NCBI GenBank assembly: GCA_036365515.1
Contig: CM070876.1
Coordinates: 174,600,978-174,664,977, forward strand
Reading direction: 5' to 3'
DNA length: 64,000 bases
Source: Torymus aiolomorphi
Taxonomy: Eukaryota; Arthropoda; Insecta; Hymenoptera; Torymidae
This document shows, in pieces, positions 25,104 through 39,126 of this stretch; position 1 is the first letter of the stretch; the number at the start of each line of letters is the position of its first letter. Made by a program: the position numbers and the translations under genes. The notes under the pieces are model-generated. The model did no database searches and was not told the DNA's origin. It saw nothing but the letters and a program-made list of their open reading frames with translations.

Positions 25104-28100
25104 ACGCTCGAAACCACCCTATCGCATCTCTCATCCTCCGACGCACGTGCGTGCGAAACTCGCACACCCGCCGCAACAACTGCCGCATTAATCGCGGTTT
25201 TGTCCGCGCTGCAGCACGTTTTTCGCGACGATCGAGCTCGCGTCATAAATTATTCGACGACGCGAAACAGAGGAAGCGGCCGGGAGAGGAAGCGCTAAAA
25301 GGGGGTTAATGGCTTCTCGCCGCGGAGAGACTTTTTCGCGAGTTGCGTCGCGTGCTCTTTCTCGTTGGGCTTCATTATTCTCTCTTTTGCATCTGTTTAA
25401 CTTTTTCCCGGTCCGCAGTCGACGAGAGGTGTACCGCAACGAGAGAGGAAGGGAGAAGAGATCGATGTGAGCGAGCGCGCGTGTAGACCCGTTTGAGAAA
25501 GTGTGTCACAGCGGCTTTTTCAAGTTTCTGATGACTAATCATTGGGATTTGAAAACTTGAGGACGATTAATTTGAGGTGTGAGGAAAGGAGGAAAATTTG
25601 AGCGTCGATCGATATTTATATATATGAATATTCGCTTTGAATTCCGCGCTAATAATATTTTGTAAAAGCTAAGTGAATTCGCAAAAATAAGAATTTTTAA
25701 AAATTTACTATAATCTTCTTCTTCAATTCAATTCGAATTTAAATTTTCAATTTACGCGCCCCCCTGGAAATAACATTTCCAGTATTATAATCGTTTGACT
25801 GTCAAAGGAATTGAAAAGATTATTTTTATTCAGAAGCTCACTGAGGCAGTATCATATTTTTTGTTTTATCTTTAGACCGATTTCAAAGTCGAGGGGGAAA
25901 GTGACGTTATATTTGTTTTATGTCCTATCACCCACTAACATTATCTTCACTTATTTTAATTTTATATTTAAATCATTTTCATTCATATATGTTTTTCACT
26001 TATTTCATAAAAAATGACTTTTTTCAATGACAAAACGTACTCAACAAAATCTTTTCGGTAACTTATCAAAACGTTCAGCGATGCCAAACGACCGTCTCAG
26101 CTCCATAATCAAACCGAACATTGAGCTTTAAACTTCCAATCAATTCTATTCAATAAAATCCAAAGCACACCACTCGTTATTCCAGCTCGCATGCCTGCGC
26201 CATTAGGAATCTCATTAACCACAGTCTAATCAATGAATCCCCGCGTCACCGAATCCCTTCTTCAGCCAAAGAGCTCTCGAGCGAGAAGCAGACAGCCAGT
26301 GACCCCTTTCAGCTATGCGCGTCCCGGTCCTATCTCTTCAAGAGGGCAGGTGCGGGGTGGGTTAACCCCCTGATGAATTTATTCGAGGCGAACGGCAATA
26401 AAAAAGCGACGAACGAGGGGACGGCTTCTTGCTCTGGAGGGGGGGAAAAGTGTCGGCTCCCCTCTCGCGCGCGACGAAACGCAGCCTGAAACTTTTAACG
26501 CTTTTGGTAAAAGCTGCTGCGCCCCCGACCCTCCTCAACTAACGGGTGGCTCTTCGGAGAAAGAGGCGCGCGCGCTCACTCTCGGGAAAATTTCGGTTGG
26601 GGTGACGGGCAGTGCTCGTATTTACGGGGCCGACGAGGCTGAGTCTTGTGGAGGGCTGTTTTTCGCTTTGATTTTCTTGGGAATGTGGTTTTTAGGTCCA
26701 TGAATATTAGAGATAAGTGGGAAGATTTGTATTACTCTGGACGAGATACTTCTCGCTTTTTACTTTAGTTTCGGCAAATTGTTCGAGGTTTTTATTGTTT
26801 GTTCTTATGATTTTTGTGCTACAAAACTTTTGAACAATAATATCTGGCTTTAATAAGAAATGTTGAACTATTAATGACTAATTTCATGATTTGCTGATAG
26901 TTGATTACATATTAAACATAATTTCGTATACAATTATACAAATTACGTCTAAATTTCAAATTTCTGTAATAATAAAACAAGTGGAATATTAAATCTACAG
27001 AATGATATTATACTGATTTCAACCATACTGGGCAAGAAAATATTGTCTATTATATTATTTTTTGCAGTGTGCCTGTGTTAATACACTGATAAAATTAGAT
27101 AGTCATTTATTAATACAATATAACATAGGTTTCTAAGTACCAATTTTTTATTTGTATCATAAACTACTTACAGTCTCAAAAACTGTCAAGCTACATCTCC
27201 ATCTATTTTCACACCGCGACGTCAACGCCCATCATTCGGCGAAACTTTTCCATGCCACACCCCAAAATCAAATCCCTTTTTTTATCCTCCACAACCTCAT
27301 ACCCCTAGTAAAAAAAGAAAAATCCTTTGCCGAACTACCAAACCGAAGAGCCCGTCGTCGCAGAGTAAAAGAAACATCACCCATAAAGCCGTCTGCGAAA
27401 AAGCATCAACAATAGATCGGACGCGAACTCTCGGCATCGACAATATTTGGGCTGACCTGCACTGTCACCCCGTGGCTATAGCTACGCCGAGCGAACACCG
27501 TGTGCAGTGCCATCGAAGGGAACGCTCGCAAAGAGAAACGTGAGTGTGTCTGCTCGCAGCCTAATTTCCATAGGTCTTCGAGGCCCAGCGACGGGAGAAC
27601 GTCGCGTCGAAATTGACGCGCGTGCCGCTGGAATCGCGTACGGTCAGGGTGTTGAAGCTACTTCTCCGGATATTGCAGCCGTTTGGAGGATGTGGCTGCG
27701 AATCGCTGGTAGCAAGGGTTTAGAGGAAAGGTTTGAATGTAAATTTTTCGAAGCGGTGCTTGAAATATGCGATGTATATTTTAATAAACATTTTATTCAA
27801 AATAGGAAGAGTGGAAAATTGTTTACATTAGGTACATAAGGAAGATCCGAGTTAATTTAATTGCATTTTTAGTTTTTAGTTTGCAACGACTAACAATCAA
27901 AACAGCAACCAATAATGAAATATCACACATGAAAATATTTTGGAATACTCAAAAGAAATACTTGATGAGAAAAATCCATTAATTAAAATTTAATTATTAT
28001 TATTATTATCTAAATCTTTTAAACTCAAAGAATTAAATTATACATCAATGATGAAAAATAATTTTTATTATTTATATCGTTTGAAGTTTTCAATCTGAGA

Positions 28101-29300
28101 GCTACAATTTTTTCTCGTAAAACAATTTTATTTTCCCTTAAAGTCAGATCGTAACTGAAATCTTCCTTCTCTCGGTTTCATTTTATTTCTATCCGAGATT
28201 TTAAATCCAATTTATTGGCCAGATTACGTTATCAATAACCTTCTTTGTAACAGGGAGAAACGTATTGCGCGTCGTACGTAGACTTTATCCACAGAAATTA
28301 CTTACATTAAAAAGACAAACGTACCCTAACATTCGTTCAATAAACGTGCAATCGCTAAAATAGTACTACTCTTTCTCGAGCAAACGACAAACGCACTTAT
28401 CGAATTCCCGCCTTTTCTTGGAAAACAAATACAAGGCGTCGCGCGTAGTAAGGCGGTGCAACGCTCGGGGAGCGAGGAAAACAAAGCGGGCGACAAAAAG
28501 CGCGCTGTAACGTACGGGCGAGAGATAAAACACCTCGAAAGTTCAAGAGAGGGCGGAAAAGGAGGAACAGAAGGAATGGCTATAAGAGAGTAAAATGAAA
28601 TGAACGAAAGATGCATCGTAATTTTCCGCTCGATATACGAGAATAGCGAAATAACGTGTCTTTTCAACTGAATTTTTATTGCCATTTTCTTTTTGTAGAA
28701 ATTTCAGACGTATATATGTGCAGATTGTGCCGAATCAGTATGCGTGGAGGAGCTCCCACGTTCGCAATCAAAATGGACTTAATTAGAGTTTAATAGATAG
28801 TTCAGCTAAAGATCCGGTTTTATTGGCACTTAAACAAGTCGCAAGATTTATTGGTCTTTATATGATCAAACTTGATTATTATTAGAAGAATATGAATTAG
28901 ACTATTCTTCAAATTACCCATATAAAACTTAATTTGATTGATAAATCAATCATATTATAAAATTTTATGTTTTGTTTAGAGCTCCAGCAAATTTATGTTA
29001 CTGCTGGATAGAACATTACAAGCTGTTCCAAAGTACAATTTCATGGGGTGAAATTTGCCAAAATATCTCTCTAACCATCAATTATGCTGGTGAGAAAATA
29101 ATTAGCTTACCGTATTATAAATCTACTTAAAAACGCTTTAACTTTCGTAATTTCAGAAAGTGTTAACATAAGGCACGTTAGCGTGTGGTGACAATAGTGT
29201 ATCAATTACAGAATTGAGTATAAATATTTAATAGTAAAAATGTATTTAAACAATCATGGGATGAATTTTTTTAAGATAAAAATAAATACAACTTTAGCTA
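25102..29300. other. No gene seen; repeated CpG-rich islands
   Basis: CpG-rich islands lie at about 25110-25500, 26180-26660, 27200-27720 and 28340-28600, with AT-rich DNA between. GTGAGTGTG at 27540 resembles a splice donor, but no coding exon can be defined before it. The open frame 27507-27839 has no motif. Confidence 0.45.
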
Positions 29301-32300
29301 AAAATTACTTTCATTACACAAAAATATTTGTGCTATGTTTGGACTCTTTCCAATAAATACTTATTTCCCAATTCACTCTGACTTTAATACCGCAGACGTT
29401 TTTGTAATAACGAAATAATCGTACGTTATATATGTTTGACAGCATCTATTACGAAAACAAATCGTTAATACGTTACACGAAAAATAATTCTTCAGCAAGC
29501 CAATAAAAATTTAACAATATATCATAAAGAACATACGTAAGTCTGTTCGAGCCAAAGTACTATCCTGACTTTTCTCACGTTCGCAAAAAACAGCATCAAC
29601 ACGCAAGTGAAGAAAGCTACTTACGATTCCGTATCTGCCAATCAGCTGCTTTCCACCTACAGAAACTCGACGAGAGCCGAAGGTTTCCAAAAAGGCGCAT
29701 CATCTCAAGCTCTCAACGAGCGGCAGCCAATGCGCCTCTCCTCTCCACTCGCTGACAAAAGAGTGCGCGAAGAGAGACCTAAGTATACGACGCAAAGAGA
29801 ACGCGAGACTCGCACACAACTATACCTACCCACGCGTGGATAAACTCGGAATATCGAGTGAGATACATCCTCTCCGGGCAAAGTGAATTCCGACCGAGAC
29901 AAACGAAATTTTCCGGATGGAAAGCTCCTATACTTTCTCCGCTCCCTCTTCGTCCTCCCCTTAAGCGCGAATAATACGAGACGCGTGTTCGCCGGCGTAA
30001 AACACAGTCCGAGCGTCCGAGAGGTAAGAGTAATGCGTTAGCCCGTGACGGCGAGACACCCGGTTAAATCCATTCCCCTCTGTCTCTCTCGCTCTCTATG
30101 TGAAAGAGAAAAGCGGAACGCGTCTCTGCGCAGACTCCCGTCTCGTTTTGTCACTGTCTGAGCGACGTGTGCAGTGTTTTCCCACGGCCCGTTCCGAGGA
30201 GCGATTTATGGCGCGCGCTTGCCTTCTTGCGCGCGATTCTGGACCATCGTTTAAGCGGGGGACGATGCGTCAAGGATTAAAAATGTAGCGGCCCTTCGGA
30301 GAGAATTATTTGGGGATGCAGGCGAGTGCGTACAATTTGTCGAAACTGGTTAAAACAAAATGATAGAGACAAATAACGAGTATGTGCAGTTTAAGGATAA
30401 TAGACTGTAGAATTAGTGTTTATAGGTGAAATACATGATGAGGTTCCATGGCGTATAAGAAGATTTTTATCTAAGCAACCATTTCAATAGAATATTTTCA
30501 GCATATGTGCTGAATCATGTAAATATTAAATATAGAACTAAAAATAAATTTTACGTAAAATTTTTATTTATATAAGAATATTTATATACACCCATAATTC
30601 TTATAGGCAATTTGATCTCATATTCACTATTTTCTCTTTGTTATTCAAACGACCGCCTAACCAAAGCACTCGTCCGTAAGTTTAGCTCTAAGGCGTATCC
30701 CATCGGTCCATTATTAATACGGCAAACAGCTGCAAAAGACCGCCTATCGGCCATAAAAAGCCAGCCGACTAAAAACTAGGCGACGGTTCTCGTAAAATAC
30801 CTCGCATAATAACATTCTATATACCGTCCCCGCAAAACGACGCGCACACGCTCTATTCTTATACCCACGCAAGTTCGCGCGCTATTTCACACCGCCGATC
30901 CTTCATCCAATTCGCACACGCTCTTGCGTACATTATACACCCTCCTCTCCTCCATTATCCCCGCTAATTTTCACCCTCTTTGTTGCGCGCACGCGCACGC
31001 TTCTTCGTCGTCTCCAGCTGCGTGCGGGCTTTGTCGGCGGAGACATTCTCGCGCGCGTTGTGAATGCGACCGCGCGCAACCCGGAAATTACAAGCGCGCC
31101 CGACTTCCTACTTTTTTTTTTTTTTTTTGGAGGAGTGGGGAAAGGGACGAGGAAATGGGACTCGACGAAGCCAAAAATCTTTGTCGTCGGTGTCTTTGTT
31201 TGGGTTACGAGCCGGGCGTGAATAAGTTTAGGTCGTGGGGTGGATAGATTGTGTGTCGCGGTTTACTTGAAGATGTGGTTTTAAGTAAGAGGAATGTAGA
31301 GAGAACTGTTTGTTCGCTGGAGATGTTTTAGTAACTACTTTTCATTTTCAAAATAAAAGTCGAAGTTCAAATTCGTACTTTTTTTTGGAGTTATAATAAT
31401 ATCAATAAATTGTTAAATGAAATATAAATAAAATGTTTTTGTAATTTTTAGAAAATATTGTTCAATATCATTTATATATACCTTTTCTCTTAATAAAATT
31501 TTGATTTTGGGTATGTATTATATACTTTATGTATATCACTAGATTAAAAAAGATGTTTTTATAGTAATTTATTTTTAAAATTAATAATGCTAATTATTTA
31601 AGTGAATAATAATTATTTATAAATTGAGCTTAAGAAGGATTCACTTTACTAAATATATATTTTGTTTGCAACATTCAAAACTTAGCTTTTTATACAGGAT
31701 GCATTGTTATTGTGTTAATAATTTATTTATGTAAATAATTTATGTAAATATTCCAAACCACCTCTTCTCTCAATCTGTAGATTAAAGAGGTAGAATAACG
31801 AGCGTCTATTTACCTCGTGAAATAAAAAGTAATAGCCTCTAAGATAAATGGAAATCTTTTCCGCCATTAAACACAAATTACCTCCATGCACATGTAATAA
31901 CAATTTCAGTAAACTGTCGTTAAATATATACCATTTAACTTGGAACTCTAATGTCAATAAGTATATCTTGAATTGAAACTAACAGGCGAAAACATAATCT
32001 ATTTATGCATCTCAAGTATTCATAGCATCATTTAGGGCAATTAGGTAGAATCAGTCTTTGAATACTGTAACTCAGCCGTATCATAAAATAACGGTAATGA
32101 GCCATCAGCTTGCCAATGTTAAGATATCTTTTTATGGGTCTGTAGAATCTGGCAATATTAATAAATTAGCATAACTGTTACAATTAATATGAAAAATGTA
32201 CACATTCAAGTGTGGTTAGTCAAAGAAATTGTTATTTCCCTGTATTTAATATGTGGTTAAAATCAACATTACAAAGAAGTTATTTTAACGCGAAATAAAT

Positions 32301-33437
32301 AGCTTTACAAAAAGCAAGAAGACAGTATTAAATATTACAGATTATAAAAACTTCTCATTTCAACGAAAATTATTTCGTCAAATCTCAGTACTCCACGTAC
32401 ACACTGACCAAATAGCATCCGCGATTGCTCCCAAAATTCAACAATGTTATACCTCTTTTCATCTCGGAACCTGCCGATTTTTATCGAAACTCCCGGATCT
32501 CACCGGCCCATTATTATACCCCAAAAGCTCGTAAGAACAATAACAACAAAACTCAGCATGCACACACGCCTACGGCAACTCCGCCAATCTCGATTTAATC
32601 AAGCTGAAAGCCGTGGCGATAAATACCTCGCGAAAAACTCGCTCGCTCTTTCGCTCCCTCCCCCCCACCACACTGATTTACGAGTCGAGAAAAAAAAGTC
32701 GAGCGTCCTTTTTTTCGCAGGTGAGCGTGTCATCGCGTTGAAAGCGCGCGAACGTATCCTACAATTAAACGCATGCCCAACTGCCCGTAAAACCGTATAC
32801 GCACGCGCGTCGTTGAATATAAGTTACGCTCGCGCGCGGCTCTGAATTTTTAATCATCGATCGATACGAGGCGGTAGGCGGTTGATTTTTCTCTCCCGTG
32901 CTCAATGGGCGCACTCTTTTGTGCCTGATTTATGATTGTTGCGAGGCTGGTTGGTGGCTGCATACGCTGGGAGTTTTCCGTTGCTCAAACGATTTCATTC
33001 GTTATTACGTTTTGGTGGTATTATAGATACGAAGGTACTGAATTCACTGTATTGTATAACTTCCAAAAGCTTGCAATCTTTTTATTCTCAGTCCCAGGTA
33101 GAAATAAAATTCGCACTAATATCTGTTTGATTGTCTCGTCAAAACCCTTGGAGAATTCTGGAAAACATGCTTTTGGAAGATACAATAGATAGTATAAGAG
33201 CAGTAGCTTCATAACTAAAATATTACTTCTTATTAATTTGGTAATGGGTTTGTAGTTTTTTGGACGAGATTAGATGTGATAAATGTTGAACAGTGCTATA
33301 TCAAATGTGTGTAACTATCTTTGAATATATGAATTAAACATGTTTCTATATAACCGTAATTTATGCGCAGTCAGTAGCTTTTATGTATAATTCATCGTCA
33401 TTTTGTCAATTTATTGTATTTAAATTTATAGTTATTA
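29301..33437. other. No gene seen; CpG-rich islands and AT-rich DNA
   Basis: CpG-rich islands lie at about 29550-30290, 30690-31260 and 32450-32900. CCAATCAG at 29638-29645 is a second CCAAT-type match. An 18-base T run begins near 31111. Open frames here (29607-29843, 30924-31247, 32444-32845) lie in the islands and lack domain features. 31260-32400 is AT-rich and empty. Confidence 0.45.
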
Positions 33438-33690
33438 CCCTGGTAGAAAATTAACCATATTTAATAGCTAAGGTGTTAATTAATGGAAGCATTTTGAGCA
33501 AAAATCATAATGCAAAAATAATATAATTCATCTAAAAGTTCTACCATTACTTAAGATACATATTTTATGAAGTGTAGATGCCATAATTTATTTCGGATTG
33601 GTACATAATTATGAAATACAAGCAATGTTCATTTTTAGCCATAAAGTTAACTGAAAAATAGCTAACTTCTGATTAACATTTCTACCAGGG
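33438..33690. mobile_element. 253-bp MITE-like element with CCCTGGTAGAAA termini
   Basis: It begins CCCTGGTAGAAAATTAA and ends with the complement of CCCTGGTAGAAATGTTAA. The sub-terminal TAGCTA/AACTTCT sequence is shared with 11605-12181, so it is a shorter member of the same family. There is no open frame, as expected of a MITE. Target-site duplication is unclear. Confidence 0.75.
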
Positions 33691-35870
33691 TGTACTTCAC
33701 GACATTAATATTATAAATGTAAAACTATTGTCTATTATTAAACTTATGCGGCTTATGCATTTCTTGCATCAAATTTCATTCTAGGATCTTCTTATAAATT
33801 ATTGTGGTTTCATGTTACACTTTTAAGGGTGTATTTTAAGAAGCTGAAATTTCTTTAATGAACTCCAGTTCTCTGTGTTTTTAGTGCTAATAAATAGCTT
33901 CAATAGCCCATGAAAATCCCTGACCTGGAAATCTTGTAGTGTTCTTTGTAAACTGAGAACAACTTAAGAAAACGGGTAAGAAACTTTCAGAAGATATAAT
34001 AATAAAGAAAGGGTTATGAAGTTTTCGTAGTCATCTTAATTAGCCATCTACCATTAATTGTAGAACTACATTTACGAATAGACTTGTTACGCAATTATGG
34101 GTGATGGTTTTGTTGTAAATCAACAATTACATTGAACTAAAAAATCAACAATTTTAAACAAAGCAAATATTTGTACATCAAAACTTCTACAACAACTCTG
34201 TACATTTTACAAGTTTATAAGTTAGCAAGCTAATTAATAATTATTTTTATAGCGCGTAGAAACTGTTAAATAGTTTTTCAAAGAAAATTAATTGTTTTGA
34301 ATTTAATAATAAGTATAATGATACCCTAACTTATATACACTATGAGAACAAATACAAAATTAGAATCGATCTAACAAACTTGAACATTCGAAGCCAAAAA
34401 ACTGGCAATAAGAATGCCAAGGACGTGTAAATTTGATGAAATTTGTGTAAGCAGCCCGGCGAAACTTAAATTAAAAGAATTTGCCTAATTTACTAAATGA
34501 AAAAGTTTTAAAAAAAGTCATCTGAAAATTGCTTTATAGCCACATATTTACTGTATTGACAAATAATTTAATACTCTCAATTGTAACTCTGAAAATATAT
34601 TCATCCCTTTTTTCTATCTGTAACAATACATTGTACCAAACAATAATTGAAAAGAAAACCTGCCCAGTAAGTCATAAGACCTACATTTCAAACACACATA
34701 ACACCTATCCACATATACACACACGCGTACGTGCTTGAAAAGCTTGCTCGTCCAAAACCCATGGACGCATTTAATTAATGCTCCCGCACCGTCTCGTGTA
34801 CCCACCCGACGTGTATTATGCAACTTTTTCCACCTTCTGCTCTCTCTCCCTGCGCCTGTGCTTCTCCGTATTACGCTCGAAAGCAATATATTTCGGCCGG
34901 CGTTCCGGCCCTGTCTTTCTCTCTTCTCTTTTTCCGGGCGCGCTGCACTCGAAGCGAACGCGCAAGGATATCTATATATATGTATATACGTTATACACAC
35001 GCCCAGTGGTAACGGCACGGTATTAGTCCGACACGTCCGTCGCATGCCAGACACGTGCGATTCCGTTCCGACTCGCGCGCTTTATAGCGCGTATAGTACC
35101 TACCGTGCTTTTTTCATGCTGGCGAGAGAGCCCCTCCTTTTCATTTTAAGTTTTACAAAACTTGTTTCATATTTTCCGCTTTATTACTTTGGTTTTACGT
35201 AACATTTGCTTCGTAGCACCCGCCTCGCGAAAATCGATCGGAGGAGCCCTCTTACGAGATATTGCGGGTACCATTTTTTCTCCTGTTTTCGATGGATAGG
35301 TCTGCTTTAAGGCTTTAATTTTTGGAGTGTGCAATTGTTTGTCGAATTTGAGTGATTTTCAATATCGAGGATTCTGCATGCTATTGTTAACATGATGAAC
35401 GTGCCCAATACTTTGGAGGATTCACGGAACAATCGTCAGAGGGAAAATAAATTGAAGCTTTGTTGTAATAATATAAGCTTTTTGTCCTAACTAATGCTAT
35501 CGCATATATATTGCAACAACCGCACGATGTAATTAATTGCACTTTATTTATGTGCCGTTAAATTTTCAAAAATGCATAATAGTATTCAGTCACGTATAAG
35601 ACAATGGAATTGGAATGATATTTTTGTATTTTTAAAATGTGTTGAAATTGTGCAGTCTCATTGGGTAATTGCCATGAGGTGTATTCATTAACCTCATTGG
35701 AGAATTCCAAAAATTTTCTCAAATAATCCGTGTCCCCCGATTATTCAAACAGTTTACAAAACCTTATCGGCGAATAATTTTCAAAACGAAAACCGACAAA
35801 TTTAGCCGGAAAATTCATTCAATTCTTTTATATACAAGATAAAATCCCGTTAAAATTAAATTGTATGAAA
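33691..35870. other. No gene seen; AT-rich then one CpG-rich island
   Basis: AT-rich to about 34690. The island at about 34700-35290 has overlapping long open frames on both strands (34614-35054 minus; 34735-35202, 34778-35026 and 34818-35012 plus). That pattern points to composition rather than coding. Confidence 0.45.
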
Positions 35871-36447
35871 ATGGTGGAAATTTGTCTATCTGAAATGGCC
35901 AACAATCTCCATAAATAGGTAGAAAAAATGGCTAGTTAATAGGCCCCGGTGAAACGCTTTTTCTCCCATTATTCGCACATTTAATAGATTGGACATAACC
36001 TCCAAGTTTTCGTTTGAAGTTTACTTAAAGAATTGACGTTAAATTGGACGGTATTCAGCTGTAACTGATAGCTTACTAAAATATAAACAATATGAGCAGA
36101 CAGAAAAACCATTTACAGTAGTCCTTTTGAAGATATTACGTAGAATGTATTTATTGCCATTAGATTCTGTCTCTCTCACTCCTTGTCATAACAGCAGGCC
36201 TTCTACTAGCCATTTCCGGACTAAAAAAACTGATCAGTTTTAATACCTTTAAAATACTCAAGAACAAGCTTGTGTTTGTCTTCGCAAAACTCATTCTATT
36301 TTTCAATCTATTAAATGTTCGAATAATAGGGAAAAAAGCGTTTCACCGGGAGCTAGAAACTGGAAAAGGGAAATTCCCATTTTATAGCAAGTTTCTAATA
36401 TAAATGACCAGTTAATAGTTAGAAAATGTTTTGGATTTCCACCAGGG
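35871..36447. mobile_element. 577-bp non-autonomous inverted-repeat element, copy 2 (inverted)
   Basis: It has the same length as 11605-12181 but opposite orientation. The right end is the complement of CCCTGGTGGAAATCC, and the left end, GGTGGAAATTTGTCTATC, is decayed. The long shared interior includes the complement of the TGAGTTTT...CGAAGACAA region. Inside, 35945-35992 and 36305-36350 are near-complements, so this copy can also fold on itself. Confidence 0.75.
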
Positions 36448-37142
36448 AAGAAAATAAATTAATAGAAATTGAATCATTTTAATTTCGTTCATGTTGAGCC
36501 ATAATGAAATTGAGTTAACGGGCTCAAATTAAAAGAGTAACATGAAAAATTAAACAACGTTTCTCCCATTATTGTTTTTAATGAATCATTCAAAATGAAA
36601 GTACGCGAACATTCACTTATACAGAATTAAATTCGACTGTTTTAAAAAATAAAATGGAATTATTTGATGAAAGTTAAATACTTTGTTATTCACGGAATGA
36701 TACATTTACAATAATTTAGAATGTATTCTACAGCTAAGGAACTCGTCATTGCAAATACAAACAAGTATACAAATACTATACATTATACTATTTGGTAAAC
36801 CAAAAACTTACACAGACATAAGTATCACGGAAAATATTTTACATTTAAAAACAAATATCGATTTCTCGCATTGATGAATACCGCAACCGGATTTTTACAT
36901 GATCATAAAGTACACCTGCGACATATTACACTACAAAATTCCATTGTCGATTAAAATCACTCCATCGCAGTCTACTGAACGCCTCGATCATGTTTTTCCA
37001 CGTCCTAAAAGACGAAGCGCCGATATTAGTCCGCACCACTTGCAATTTTGACGTCACCCTGCCATTTATCTCCATACATCTCCTTCATTTATCAAAACTC
37101 TAAAATACCTCCTCGTCAAGCGATCCAAACTTTCTTCGCGCC
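36448..37142. other. AT-rich, no gene seen
   Basis: AT-rich sequence ending in a CpG-rich island that starts near 36980. No coding signal. Confidence 0.45.
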
Positions 37143-37169
37143 TTCTCTCTCTCTCTCTCTCTCTCTCTT
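37143..37169. repeat. (CT)n microsatellite
   Basis: About 12 CT units in a CpG-rich island spanning about 36980-37900. Confidence 0.9.
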
Positions 37170-38968
37170 TCACTTGAGAAACGGAGTCAGCATACATATA
37201 ACGTACGGAGGCGTTGGCGCGCACGCGACAAAATAAAACTCTTCGCATGGGGGGTGGAAGGGGAGTTTAAGAACAAAGCATTCGATCCACGCGGTCGCTT
37301 CCAATCGTAAAACGTACGTCGCTCGCTGCGGTCGACGATTTGTCATAATTCCCAGCTGCTCGGGGCTCTTGCCCTACTCCGCGCGCGTTATACACGTTCT
37401 ATGTATACGTATGGTATATAAGGTAGGTGAGAGAGAGAAAGGGGCAAAGGGGAAAAGCGGAGGGCGTCTGAGTCCAATTAGAAACTTCATTAAAGCACCC
37501 CGCCCAACCCCGCGTCGACCCTGACGGCTCTCGAAACTTACCGGGCTGCATTCTAAGCCAGCCGCTACCGCCTTCTTTCTCTATTTATTTCTGTCTCTCT
37601 GTTTTCCTTTTTATTCTTTGCGCGACCGTCTTCGCCGCTTCTTTTCACCCGTTTTCTCGGTGCTGGTGAGAAGGGGATGGCGACGATTTTTTTTTCTTCT
37701 TCAAATTTTCCAGCGAGAGGTAAGACGATAGCAAGATCGGGTTAATTAGTTCGGGATTGGTCGAGCGCGTATTGGTGTAACGCGTGGATTTCCTTGCGCG
37801 CGCGAAATTGGCTTAGTTTATTTTAATCCGGACTTTGCCGAGCGAGCACGCGCGCGACTCACCGTGCAATTAAATCGAAAGTGCGCGAGTGGGGATCTGA
37901 ATAATTTTGTTTTGAGAGTGGTGAGAAAATTGTGCAGCATTTTCATACGAGATTACACAAATAGTAGTAGGTAGTAGTAGGTGAATTCGTATAACTTTAA
38001 AATGAAAACAAACAAAAAGCAGATTATTTTAGGAACATAGAAAGAACTTTATGAAGGGGAAAACTTTTCTACAAAGAAAAATGTAATAATAAATAATAAG
38101 AGCTTTGAGAATAATAATATAACGAAAAATAAGTTTGAAATTCCAGCATAGCAATGAAAGTAATGTTATCAGGCTCTGTATCTATATTTACACGGTTTAA
38201 TTTAACTAGCTCAAATTCCATTTTCTGCCAACTCAATTTTGTAGTTGTTTCAGCACTGTACTGTATGCATTTCACGCACACGTAACATTTTAACTCTAAA
38301 TTATATTAAATAACCTCTAGCACAGATTCGTTTTTGCGGTGTTTTACATTCTTTTTATTCTTTTTAGTCGTATTACGTTCTGAAAAATATTTGTTTATTA
38401 TCACAAATATTATTAAATAATACGAAATACTCCAAACGGTATTAAACAATAGCTTCACTTTCGATATTTGAGCTTATGGTCATTTTATGTTTATTAAGAG
38501 ATTTTTGCAAAATACGTTATTTTTGAACAAAAATATGTGTGTGTGCCTCGAAATCCCAGCTTCTACTATATCAATTTTAATGAAACAAAACTTGATTTTT
38601 CAGTTTTGGTAATTCAGCTTTTTCCGTTTTTCGCAATGATAGAGTTAATAAAATTAATTTAGTTGAAACGTATTAGAATAAAATAAAATTCCCAATTTTT
38701 TTTCCATTTTAAAACTTTCGATTGGCTATCTTTGTTCTTTTGGTATACAACCTTGTATTCCAAAAATTATGTACCATAAAATACAAAGAAAATAGTGAGG
38801 TACACTTTACTATTTTTTTCGTATCTTTTTCATTTTTCAATTTTTATTGCCATCCACTGTTTATAACTCATCCTGATTAAAATGAAATTTAAATCGTGAA
38901 GAAACATTAACAATTTAATTAGAATAACGAAAAATGCGATGTAGCCATCTGTAATGACTCCGATATCT
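37170..38968. other. CpG-rich island then AT-rich DNA, no gene seen
   Basis: The island continues to about 37900. A short TAGTAGG repeat lies at 37962-37982. AT-rich DNA follows. The 38500-38800 part has the texture of an old decayed repeat, but no boundary could be set. Confidence 0.4.
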
Positions 38969-39126
38969 CTTAATATTCACTTTTCATGGAACGAGTGGAG
39001 CAGATTTTAAAAATCAGGTATTTATTTATTTTCAAATAATACAAATGCTGAAAAATCATTAAATTACAATTAAAAATATTAAATTTTTGAATGTGCTCTA
39101 CTTATTCCACGAAGAATCATATTAAG
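38969..39126. repeat. Diverged inverted repeat
   Basis: 38969-39015 and 39081-39126 are imperfect complements (both arms start CTTAATAT when read inward and share TGGAA...AGT.GAGCA), about 70% alike by eye, around a 65-bp AT-rich loop. Probably the core of an old foldback repeat. Confidence 0.5.

Noticed and set aside
27420..27550. First exon with a GTGAGT donor, or a small RNA hairpin
   Set aside because: No supported start or conserved frame precedes the donor, and the possible stem pairs over only about 6 bases.
34614..35202. 146- and 155-codon open frames
   Set aside because: Long frames open on both strands inside a CpG-rich island, without domains or splice sites; composition explains them.
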